A DNA stretch of 64,000 bases from Myxococcales bacterium (GTDB taxonomy: Bacteria; Myxococcota_A; Polyangia; Polyangiales; Polyangiaceae): NCBI GenBank assembly GCA_903642325.1, contig CAHJWM010000023.1:1-64000 (forward strand). Reading direction: 5' to 3'. A program made the translations under genes and the position numbers. Shown here piece by piece: positions 8,241 through 15,535 of this stretch (positions are counted from its first letter, which is position 1; every line of letters starts with the position of its first letter). The notes beneath the pieces were generated by a model that did not search any database, had not been told where the DNA came from, and saw nothing but the letters and a program-made list of their open reading frames with translations.

Positions 8241-8876
8241 TTATTTTTTCTTTCCCGGCGCCTTTTTGGCCGACACGGCTGCCGAGCTGGCCGGCAGCGC
8301 GGCCTTCTGCTTCGGTGCCTTTTTCGGGGCCGCGGGGAGCGGATCCGGGCTTGCGGCCTTCTTGTCTACCTTTTTGGCTGAAGGAGCTGCGGAAGGTAAC
8401 GCTGGTGCGGCAGGCCCTTTCTTACCGGATGCCTTCTGAGCCGGCTCCGGCGCTGCCACCTTTTTCTTGTCGGAGGTGGTGGTGCCCTTTTTGGCTGCGA
8501 GCGGCGGCGCTGCAGCAGCGGGCGCCTTTGCCTGTTCCCATAAACCAAGCATGGCACCCGCCGGATCTTTGAAGATTCCGATCGCCCCCATGCTCCCGAC
8601 CTCGTGATACGTCACGATCGCGGTGGCGCCTGCCTTGACGGCCTTCGCCATGACCGCCTTGACGTCTTCCACTCCTACATAGGGAAGCCATGCGGTGGGG
8701 GCCTCGGGCATTTGCTTTTTTTGCATGCCACCGCCCGCCCCGCCGCCGACGTCGATCATCGTGTAGCCGAATTCCGGTATGTCACTCAGCTTCCACGCAA
8801 AGAGTGCTTGGTAGAACTTCTTGGCCTTCTTGACATCATCGGTACTGAGCTCGACGTGAGCGAATGGGTTGGGCAT
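8241..8876 (-). CDS. VOC-family protein with histone H1-like tail
   Basis: 211 residues with a strong ribosome-binding site (AAGAGGAG, about 7 bases before ATG). Residues 1-118 form one glyoxalase/VOC module (HVELSTDDVKKAKKFYQALF, then FGYTMIDVGGG and GIFKDPAGAMLGLWEQ). Residues 119-211 are Lys/Ala/Pro-rich repeats (KKVDKKAASPDP and similar) like bacterial H1-type tails, which bind DNA or other polyanions. A VOC fold joined to such a tail is unusual. The VOC substrate cannot be told. The gene is divergent from the DUF2127 gene. Confidence 0.75.
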   Translation of the reverse strand: MPNPFAHVELSTDDVKKAKKFYQALFAWKLSDIPEFGYTMIDVGGGAGGGMQKKQMPEAPTAWLPYVGVEDVKAVMAKAVKAGATAIVTYHEVGSMGAIGIFKDPAGAMLGLWEQAKAPAAAAPPLAAKKGTTTSDKKKVAAPEPAQKASGKKGPAAPALPSAAPSAKKVDKKAASPDPLPAAPKKAPKQKAALPASSAAVSAKKAPGKKK

Positions 8877-9110
8877 GTGAACTCCTCTTAACCCGCGGGA
8901 GATTGCAGCGAAACCCCGCGCACGAGGGGCAGACTCTCACGCCGTGATTGCCTCGGCAAGACGCGAGTTTTTACTTTTGCGCGCGATCGTCAGCACGTTG
9001 CAACCGGCGATGCCGCCACCCGGCGGGTCGCCAATCGTCCCCAAGTGAAGCCAGCAAGCCCTAAGGCCCAGGCCCTGGCCGGGCGCCGGGAATTGGGTAC
9101 GCTCATCCGC

Positions 9111-9614
9111 ATGCCGAAGGATTCACGCCGCGGATTGATGCTGATTGGCCTCATGAAGCTCTTGAAGGGCGCTGGGCTACTGGCGATCGGGATCGGCGTG
9201 TTGTCCTTGATGCACCGCGACGCGGAGGAAACCGTGCGCCATTGGGTCGAGTTTGTGCGCGTAGACAGCCACGCGCGCCTGGTCGATCACCTGATCGAGA
9301 AGGTGGGCGGGGTCAGCCCGCGAACGCTGCGGCGGCTGGGCGTCGGCACGCTGGCCTATGCCGCGGTCTTCACCACGGAAGGGATAGGCTTGCTCCTCGC
9401 CAAGCCATGGGCTGAGTACCTGACCACCGCTGTGACGTTGTCGTTTTTGCCAATCGAGGTTTACGAGCTCATGCACCGCCCGAGCATCGCGAAAGTGGTG
9501 GTGACCTCGATCAACGTGGCGGTCGTGGTGTACTTGGTGCTGGAAATTCGGCGCCGCCGAGCAACTGTGGCCACGGTTCCTTCGGCCGCGTCGGAAGCGC
9601 CAGCGAAGAGCTGA
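9111..9614 (+). CDS. DUF2127 family membrane protein
   Basis: 167 residues from ATG at 9111; an in-frame GTG at 9045 would add 22 residues without signal character. The protein has about four hydrophobic segments (LLAIGIGVLSLM; LGVGTLAYAAVFTTEGIGLLL; YLTTAVTLSFLPIEVYELM; VVVTSINVAVVVYLVLEIRRR). The arrangement and the ending at a basic motif match the DUF2127 family. Function unknown. The last residues are polar and probably cytoplasmic. Confidence 0.7.
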   Translation: MPKDSRRGLMLIGLMKLLKGAGLLAIGIGVLSLMHRDAEETVRHWVEFVRVDSHARLVDHLIEKVGGVSPRTLRRLGVGTLAYAAVFTTEGIGLLLAKPWAEYLTTAVTLSFLPIEVYELMHRPSIAKVVVTSINVAVVVYLVLEIRRRRATVATVPSAASEAPAKS

Positions 9615-9821
9615 GCTCCGCGACGCTCCAAGCGTGGGCGTTCCTGCGAGTGCAGATCGTGCTTTTTAGCTGACCATTCTCGCTCACTTTTGAATCAGTC
9701 GCGTTTCGAAATCGCAGCGAGCGGTCGGGCTGCAATTTTATGTCGGGCGTCGCGCACGCGTACGCAGATCGCTTGTACGCCAGAGGGGACAGCGCTACGC
9801 AGACCAAACGGATAAGTCGGC

Positions 9822-10532
9822 ATGCGCGCGATAACGGCTCTAATCTTTTTTGCTTTCGCAGGCTGCAGCTCGGCGGCGACGCCATCGGCGGAGCGCGCTC
9901 AGGCCGCGTCCAATGACGACGCCCCTCGGGCGAGCGCCCCTCGTCACTCGCTGCCCGATCACTGCGCGCGTGGCAAGCGCGAATGCGTACCGCCGCCCGG
10001 GTGGGTCAAGAGGCTGTGTGACGACGTTTATCCAGACGTTGCGTTGAACATGTTCAGGCCCGGCACCCGTTGGCAGAGGCTGTACATGCTGGCGCGTGCC
10101 GAACCGTTCAATGCTTCGGGCGGCGCCTCGCTGTTGGGCGACGAGATGGAACGCGGCGAAGAGGTCATCGCGCTCCATCGCCGCGACAACAACGGTGAGA
10201 TGCAGGTAGGCGACAACGCCGGCTATGACGTGCTGCGCTGGAACGGAGCTTGCGCCACGATTCACGATGGCGACTTTTCACGAGAGCCGCTCCGCCAGGG
10301 CATCGTTCATTCGAAGATCGAATGGCGCCGCCTGGGTCTCGATCTGCGGAAAGCTTTGGAAGCTCAGCCAGACGTTGCGTCCGCACAGCTCGCCCGACGC
10401 AAGGCCTGTAAGGGCATGGGGTATGGTGACGTCGGCCGTGATTGTGAAGTGAATGATCAAAAGTTCATGGACGAAATCGTTCGTTATGTGCGCGAGGGCG
10501 GCACTATACCCGGGCCCTCCCGCATGCCTTGA
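9822..10532 (+). CDS. Lipoprotein of unknown function
   Basis: 236 residues with a short signal and lipobox (FAFAGC, Cys at residue 15). The mature part has a Cys pair (CARGKREC), a KRLCDDVYPDVAL motif, then RAEPFNASGG and a beta-rich middle (EEVIALHRRDNNGEMQVGD) that looks like a small SH3-like barrel. Another Cys cluster lies near the end. I recognise it as a lineage-typical unknown lipoprotein rather than a named family. Confidence 0.7.
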   Translation: MRAITALIFFAFAGCSSAATPSAERAQAASNDDAPRASAPRHSLPDHCARGKRECVPPPGWVKRLCDDVYPDVALNMFRPGTRWQRLYMLARAEPFNASGGASLLGDEMERGEEVIALHRRDNNGEMQVGDNAGYDVLRWNGACATIHDGDFSREPLRQGIVHSKIEWRRLGLDLRKALEAQPDVASAQLARRKACKGMGYGDVGRDCEVNDQKFMDEIVRYVREGGTIPGPSRMP

Positions 10533-10628
10533 AGCATTGCCGGGTGTCTCGGCGCCGCCCGCGACACGTTGCCGCACTCGGTTCTTTGAGCTGGACGTAA
10601 AGACGGTCGTGCCCTAGCTCTGCGCGCA

Positions 10629-11294
10629 ATGAAACGCGCACGCTTGCTTCCACTCGCTACAATCGTCTGCGCCCTGATCAACTCGAGCTGCTCGTCCGAT
10701 GACTCGGGCGGCTCGGGCACGGGCCCGACGGGCGGACCGGTTACGGGGGCCGCGGATGCGCACTGCGACGGCCGAGAGCCGGTCAAGGTCGATCCTGCGA
10801 CGTGTGAAGGCTCGGGCGCCGAAGGAGGCGCGCCTGGCGACGAAGACGGGGCGAGTCAGGCGGGGGCGAGCGACTGCAATGCGACACACGACGGAGAGTA
10901 TGGGGACACGCTTCCGAATAGCGCCGGTGACGACGATGATTGCAAATATCATGCTTCTTTCACGTCAACGCCTATCCGCCTGAATGAGGATGCGACATTT
11001 ACGGTCACCGCCACCGACCTCGCGACGGGCAAGCCGCTCGAACCGTTGAGCAAAGGCGGCGAGCCCGCGCTGTCGCGCGTGGAAGTATACCAGCCTTGCA
11101 AGCCAACTCGTCGCGCGCCAGCCGAGGACTACTCGGCGGACCTGAAGGAGACCGGGCCCGGCGTGTACAGCGCGGGGCCGTTGCGCTTCGACCAATCCGG
11201 GCGGTGGGTCGTGCGGTTTCATTTTTACGAGAGCTGCGTGGACGGCGACACCTCCCCCCACGGCCACATCGCCTTTTTCGTAGACGTTCCTTGA
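10629..11294 (+). CDS. Lipoprotein with YtkA/FixH-like C-terminal domain
   Basis: 221 residues. The signal ends at a Cys (NSSC). A Gly/Ser/Thr and acidic linker reaches about residue 115. The last 100 residues form a beta-sandwich-like domain (DATFTVTATDLATGKPL, then YSAGPLRFDQSGRWVVRFHFYESC), which resembles YtkA/FixH-like modules by pattern. It ends 13 bases before the end of the convergent cytochrome-like lipoprotein. Binding of a metal or small ligand is a guess. Confidence 0.6.
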   Translation: MKRARLLPLATIVCALINSSCSSDDSGGSGTGPTGGPVTGAADAHCDGREPVKVDPATCEGSGAEGGAPGDEDGASQAGASDCNATHDGEYGDTLPNSAGDDDDCKYHASFTSTPIRLNEDATFTVTATDLATGKPLEPLSKGGEPALSRVEVYQPCKPTRRAPAEDYSADLKETGPGVYSAGPLRFDQSGRWVVRFHFYESCVDGDTSPHGHIAFFVDVP

Positions 11295-11307
11295 ATTTGT
11301 TTCGGCC

Positions 11308-11661
11308 TTACTTCGGCCCACCGCAGCTCAACCAGGCGAGAATTCGTTCCCGCTCCTCGCCACTCAGCGCCGGGCTACCGGCGGGCGGCATGGAGCAGGT
11401 GACGAGCTGGTTGGCGATGCTCATGCGCTGCCTCGATACGTGCTCGTAGTCCGTGAGCAGGCTGGTGCGCTCGACACCACCCGACGCGTGGCACGGGGAG
11501 CAGCGCTCCTCGAGCAGTTCCCCGATGCCATCGTCATAGCCGAGCGCCGAATCGACACAATCGGTTTGATCCTCCACTTGGCAGGCCGCCCCGGTCGTCG
11601 AGGACCCGCAGCCGAGCGCAGCCAGTAGCATCGGAGCTAGCAGGGAGATTCGCGCGCTCAT
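11308..11661 (-). CDS. Small c-type cytochrome-like lipoprotein
   Basis: 117 residues. The lipobox LAALGC gives Cys at 18. The mature protein contains one CxxCH heme motif (CSPCH) at about residue 54-58 and a late methionine in VTCSMPPAG that could be the distal ligand. It ends in the ERILAWLSCGG helix common to planctomycete/myxobacterial cytochrome c-like domains. It is probably an outer-face electron carrier or heme-bearing lipoprotein. It is convergent with the preceding lipoprotein gene. Confidence 0.7.
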   Translation of the reverse strand: MSARISLLAPMLLAALGCGSSTTGAACQVEDQTDCVDSALGYDDGIGELLEERCSPCHASGGVERTSLLTDYEHVSRQRMSIANQLVTCSMPPAGSPALSGEERERILAWLSCGGPK

Positions 11662-11904
11662 GCGATTCGGGCGACGAGTTTACCACGACGCGCAGCCGCC
11701 AGACAGTCGCGCTCGCTTCCCGTGCGCGTGAGGGGCAAATGCGTGAGCAGCAAACGCGCGATGGGAAAGCTGCCGGCGGCGAACGATTTGCGCGCGCGCC
11801 CCGCAGCTCTTCGCACTGCTCGGCGGCGAGATGCTGCGGCGGCGCCATCGAGGCAGACCGATCGGCGGAGCAAACCAAAATGGGGCTCGCTCGCCGAGCC
11901 GCAC

Positions 11905-12234
11905 TCACGCGATTGCGTCTTTGATCGCCTTGGTGGCGCGGGCCTTGACGGCCTTGCTCGCGGGCTTGGCGGCGAACGTCGTCGGCTCCTTCGTGAAGGG
12001 GTTGATGCCTTTGCGTGCAGCGCGCGCGGGCTTCTTGACGACGACGAATTTGGCGAAACCGGGGAGGACGAACACGCCGTTTTTCTTCAGCTCTTTGTGG
12101 CCAATTTCGACCAGTGCGTCCATTACTGCTTTTACGTCTTTGCGCGACGCGCCGTCGCCAACGCTGTCGACCATGGCTAGGAGGAGCGCGCTTTTCGTGA
12201 GTTGCTTCGTCGGTTTCGTTTTCGGCTTTGCCAT
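11905..12234 (-). CDS. HU-family DNA-binding protein
   Basis: 109 residues with an AGGAGA ribosome-binding site about 8 bases before ATG. After a Lys-rich start come the HU helices (TKSALLLAMVDSVG, SRKDVKAVMDALVEIGHKELKK), the strand motif GVFVLPGFAKFVVV, and the INPFTKEPTTF arm. The sequence ends in a Lys/Ala-rich helix (KPASKAVKARATKAIKDAI). It acts as a nucleoid protein that bends DNA. Monocistronic by position. Confidence 0.92.
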   Translation of the reverse strand: MAKPKTKPTKQLTKSALLLAMVDSVGDGASRKDVKAVMDALVEIGHKELKKNGVFVLPGFAKFVVVKKPARAARKGINPFTKEPTTFAAKPASKAVKARATKAIKDAIA

Positions 12235-12691
12235 TGGGAAGTCTCCTGTGCGGGATAAGAACCGACAGAGAGCACCGTTAGCCCTCGAAATCCAGACCTA
12301 AACTGAGATCGATCCAGTCCAGACGGGCAGCGAGCGCCACAGTCGGTCGGCGCGCTTGGAGAAGACAGCGCGATTGGCCGGGCGCTAGTGTTCTCCAACG
12401 TGCCCTCGCAGGAGTGCCAACGTCGTGGTAAATCCGCTGGAAATTGCCCACTCCACGCCCCAGCGCATGCGAGCGGTGCGCCATGCTCGGACCGTCGGAG
12501 CACGCCGCTAGGGCGTGAGCTCAGCGTCGCCTGCGAGCAGCGAGCGTTGATCACGACAGTCTCGATATTTCCCGGAGCGTGTGGCGCCGATACGCCGGAG
12601 GGCGCGTCGGAGTGGTCGACCGGTCCTGCGACGACGACGCCGCGAGTGCGATCGCACATGCGCGAGGAGCCCCGATCGGGTAGGCTGAAGC
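12235..12691. other. Intergenic stretch, nothing recognised
   Basis: 457 bp between the divergent HU and small CxxC genes. Frames here (for example on the minus strand through 12177-12749) overlap the HU gene and have no domain. It must hold the HU promoter. No hairpin or RNA was identified by eye. Confidence 0.4.
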
Positions 12692-12892
12692 ATGAAATCA
12701 GTCCATCAGGGTATCTTTCCGAAAGAAGCGCGCACTCACGACTGGGCAATCCAGGGTGATGCCGTCGGCTCCTTCAGTGCTTATAAGTGCACCAAGTGCG
12801 GCACCAAGGCGAGCGGCCGTGGACGCACCATCATGACCGCCGCCGGCACTGCGTCCTGCGATCAGACGATCGCTGCAGCCGCGCAGAGCTAG
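12692..12892 (+). CDS. Small CxxC protein
   Basis: 66 residues. The middle has a YKCTKCGTKA segment that could bind zinc through its CxxC, with one further Cys (ASCDQTI). The N-terminus contains His/Trp (EARTHDWAIQGDAVG). A stem-loop sits right after the stop. It is short, but its amino acid choice is sensible, unlike neighbouring shadow frames. The role is unknown. Confidence 0.5.
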   Translation: MKSVHQGIFPKEARTHDWAIQGDAVGSFSAYKCTKCGTKASGRGRTIMTAAGTASCDQTIAAAAQS

Positions 12893-12898
12893 CGCTTC

Positions 12899-12929
12899 GG
12901 TCAGCTCGCCGCGTCGCGGCGAGCTGACC
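12899..12929. terminator. Perfect stem-loop between convergent genes
   Basis: Arms of 14 bases pair perfectly around a 3-base loop (ggtcagctcgccgc / gcggcgagctgacc), just after the small CxxC gene and before the end of the convergent propeller-like gene. It could stop transcription from both sides. There is no T tract on either strand, so it is not a standard intrinsic terminator. Confidence 0.55.
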
Positions 12930-12947
12930 CTCCCGGACGGCGGCGTG

Positions 12948-13907
12948 CTAAGAGCAGATGACGACCTGCTCAGCCGGCGTGAGGTCAGCTATTTTCTCGA
13001 CCGCACTCCGAGTCTCGGCCGAAAATCTAAAAACCCCGTCGCTCGTCGAGTACACGAGGACTCCGTCGATGGTCGCGTCGAATGCGAGCACGTTCGAAGC
13101 GAGCGCTTCCACCCGCTTGTCCGTGATGCGCACGAGCTCGTTGCCGGAGCCTGCTCGCCCTTCTCCCTCTGGCCGCATCTCACCGCGGGCGCCCTGAGTG
13201 CGCGTCCGAGCAACGCTACCCGCCTTGAGGAAGGGCGCGAGGAGACCGTTTGCCACTCTGGCCAACGGTGATTTCCGGGCCTTTGGGTCGTACATGCGTC
13301 GAAGCGCATAGATCAGGGAATTCGAAACGGGAACGGGCGCCATGTAATCGTACTTGGCGTCGGACACGAGCACCTCGACGGTGCTCTCCGCGAGCCTCAA
13401 GCGATGGAGCGACGACGGCCCAAGGCCCACCCACGCACCCGACTTCGTTCGCCCGACCCCAGCCGATGCATACAGGATCTCGCCGCTTCCCCCCGGCGCC
13501 CAGCGCGGCTCGCGATCGAGCACGTCCCCTTCGGTGACGGTGCGCATGCCCTTGCCGTCGTCGGCCAGCATACCGATCGCGGTCGTACCGTCCTTGTTTT
13601 CTAGGGTGCATGCGAGTGCCTCATCGGCGAAGCTAAAGTCGAGATCTCGAATTTCGGCCTGGGCCGCGAACAAGCGGCGCTCTTCACCGGTGCCGGGAAC
13701 CTGAGTGAAAACGGTCGAAACGCCGTCCGATGACAGGGCGTAGCACAGCTCGTCATTTCGCCTGCCGCGCGAGACGTCCACGAAGCGCGCCCGCGGCAAG
13801 CGCCTGCCGAGTTGCGAGGCATAGGGACTTTCGAGCTCCGTTCGCCTTTGCCCGGACTGCAAAACGACGATGCGCCCATGAGACAGGCAAGCAACGATCT
13901 CCGCCAT
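12948..13907 (-). CDS. Beta-propeller-like protein (PD40/TolB-type repeats)
   Basis: 319 residues without a signal peptide. Repeated short strands with DG/SDG and W/Y-containing turns (ELCYALSSDGVSTVF, REPRWAPGGSGEILYAS, DYMAPVPVSNSLIYALRRM) fit PD40/WD40-like propeller blades. Near the C-terminus, VLVYSTSDGVFRFS looks like the last blade. No catalytic motif is seen. It probably provides a protein- or ligand-binding surface in the cytoplasm. Confidence 0.55.
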   Translation of the reverse strand: MAEIVACLSHGRIVVLQSGQRRTELESPYASQLGRRLPRARFVDVSRGRRNDELCYALSSDGVSTVFTQVPGTGEERRLFAAQAEIRDLDFSFADEALACTLENKDGTTAIGMLADDGKGMRTVTEGDVLDREPRWAPGGSGEILYASAGVGRTKSGAWVGLGPSSLHRLRLAESTVEVLVSDAKYDYMAPVPVSNSLIYALRRMYDPKARKSPLARVANGLLAPFLKAGSVARTRTQGARGEMRPEGEGRAGSGNELVRITDKRVEALASNVLAFDATIDGVLVYSTSDGVFRFSAETRSAVEKIADLTPAEQVVICS

Positions 13908-14122
13908 ACTCGGATATTAACCGAAATCACTCGCCGATCAGCGCGACTCGAGTGGACCAGGTACCTCAGTCAGTGCGCGGACCAGCGAGTCTCCCGCCGG
14001 TTCACGCGAAATGGGGGGGCTTTGGTAGTGCACTCGACCCCGCCCGGCCACGTTGAGTGGAGTCCCCTCTTTCGCTGACGCCCCGAAGTGTGCGGAGCTT
14101 TCGCCTACGCCGCAGGCCCTAA

Positions 14123-14599
14123 TTAGTGGCGCGGCGAGAGGCGCTTGCGAAGCGCGCAGGCGTCGAACACGTTGCGGTAGAAGCGCGGCAACCTGCGCTC
14201 GATGCGGAAGCCGTGCTTCAAGAAAAGTTCCAAGGCGGAGAGGTTCGCGTGCGCGGTGTGGATCGTGAGCTCGTTGAAACCGGCGAGCGCCAAGACGCGC
14301 TCGATCTTGACCAGTAAAGCGCTGCCGACGCCAACGCCTCGCGCGTGCTCTTCGACCGCGATGGCACATAGCTCGGCTTGTTCGTTGCTTCCGGGTCGCA
14401 CGACCGCAAACCCGACGGGCTCTTCGTCTTGACAGGCGAGCCAGGTGACGCCGGCTCGTGCCATGCGCAGCGTGCTGCCCGCCGCATGTGCGTCATATTC
14501 CGTAAAGGCGCGTGCGGCGAGCGTTGCAATGAACGAGTCGTCGGCCGCGCAGCGCTGGCGGAGTGACAGCGCGGGTCCGGGCTCTGCGTCCACCGGCAA
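14123..14599 (-). CDS. GNAT-family N-acetyltransferase
   Basis: 158 residues; the first codon is TTG at 14599, with GTG two codons on as an alternative. The fold is clear: GFAVVRPG strand, ELCAIAVEEHARGVGVGSALL (the acetyl-CoA loop, RGVGVGSA), then AHANLSALELFLKHGFRIERRLPRFY (motif B). It is probably the last gene of the leftward envelope operon, 39 bases after the lipoprotein stop, or expressed on its own. The acceptor substrate is unknown. Confidence 0.85.
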   Translation of the reverse strand: MPVDAEPGPALSLRQRCAADDSFIATLAARAFTEYDAHAAGSTLRMARAGVTWLACQDEEPVGFAVVRPGSNEQAELCAIAVEEHARGVGVGSALLVKIERVLALAGFNELTIHTAHANLSALELFLKHGFRIERRLPRFYRNVFDACALRKRLSPRH

Positions 14600-14638
14600 A
14601 GCTTAGCGCGATTTTGCGGACAGTTAAAATGCTCGAAA

Positions 14639-15535
14639 TCACGGCAAAATCTCGAAACTGTAATGCGCAAAATCCGCGCCGCCGCGGGCGTCGCGCAGGA
14701 CGACCCATAGATTGACCGTACCGGCCACGTCCGGCGCGCGAAAACCAGCCCTCGTAGACAGCGTTGGATCTTCTTCCGCCACGCCGCTCGACTCGGTCTC
14801 GAGCTGCCCCGCATCCGCATGCCACGAAACGCGCATCGCCTCTCGTTTGTTCACGATCGATTGCTGAGCGCGGTCGAAATAGCGGTACGACTCGGCGTCG
14901 GAAGCCGCCCAGCTTACCTGGAGCTCGACGCTGGCACCGCGCGGAATCTCGGCGAGCCCGATCGTGCGATCGTCGCGGCGTACCACTAGTGGTGCTAGGT
15001 GCGGGTTCTGGTTCGGCACGTAGGTCATACCAAACTCGGTCGCGATATCGGCGGACGCATCACCCAAATCGCATAGCGCGCGCTGCAAGTGAAAGGCAGG
15101 CGGCGCCCCCGCGAGGTCCAGCCGCAGCGGCTGGTAATATCCGCCCGTCACGTCGGGGTCGCGAGCGCGAAAGCCACCGGGTGCGGTATCGGGGCCGAAC
15201 CGAGAGCAGGCCTCGGACGGCATCGCGGTCTGAATCGTTGCCCCGACGCCAACCAACTCGAGCTCGGCGGCAAGGAGGCACGCGCTGCCGACCGCGTTGT
15301 CTTCCGTGACCGGCTTGGGCGCAGTGCAGAAGCTCCAGCTGGGCATCGGGCCATGAGCGGGTGCGCCAGGTACCGCGATCAGCGCGCTGAGAGTCAGAGG
15401 CGCTCCAGGCGCGGCCTCCGCGGGCTCGCTCTTTACGGCCAGGACGCGCGCGGCGTCGATCCGCGCGGCATCTTCGGAGAATTCGGGGGCGCACGCGCTC
15501 ACTAGCACCGCGCACAGCGTGAGTTGCCCGTTCAT
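14639..15535 (-). CDS. Lipoprotein, last of the envelope operon
   Basis: 298 residues. The signal ends at VSAC (Cys 15). The mature part opens with DAARVLAVKSEPAEAAPG, a motif often seen in Ig-like surface proteins, and has cysteines at CTAPKP and SACLL. A C-terminal Ig-like stretch (AGTVNLWVVLRDARGG) resembles cadherin/Ig-like beta sandwiches of myxobacterial lipoproteins. Its ATG overlaps the TonB-receptor stop by 4 bases (ATGA), so it is translationally coupled to it and may be a surface partner. Confidence 0.7.
   Translation of the reverse strand: MNGQLTLCAVLVSACAPEFSEDAARIDAARVLAVKSEPAEAAPGAPLTLSALIAVPGAPAHGPMPSWSFCTAPKPVTEDNAVGSACLLAAELELVGVGATIQTAMPSEACSRFGPDTAPGGFRARDPDVTGGYYQPLRLDLAGAPPAFHLQRALCDLGDASADIATEFGMTYVPNQNPHLAPLVVRRDDRTIGLAEIPRGASVELQVSWAASDAESYRYFDRAQQSIVNKREAMRVSWHADAGQLETESSGVAEEDPTLSTRAGFRAPDVAGTVNLWVVLRDARGGADFAHYSFEILP

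Noticed and set aside
12177-12749. 190-residue minus-strand frame upstream of HU
   Set aside because: It overlaps the HU start region and the small CxxC gene and has no recognisable domain.
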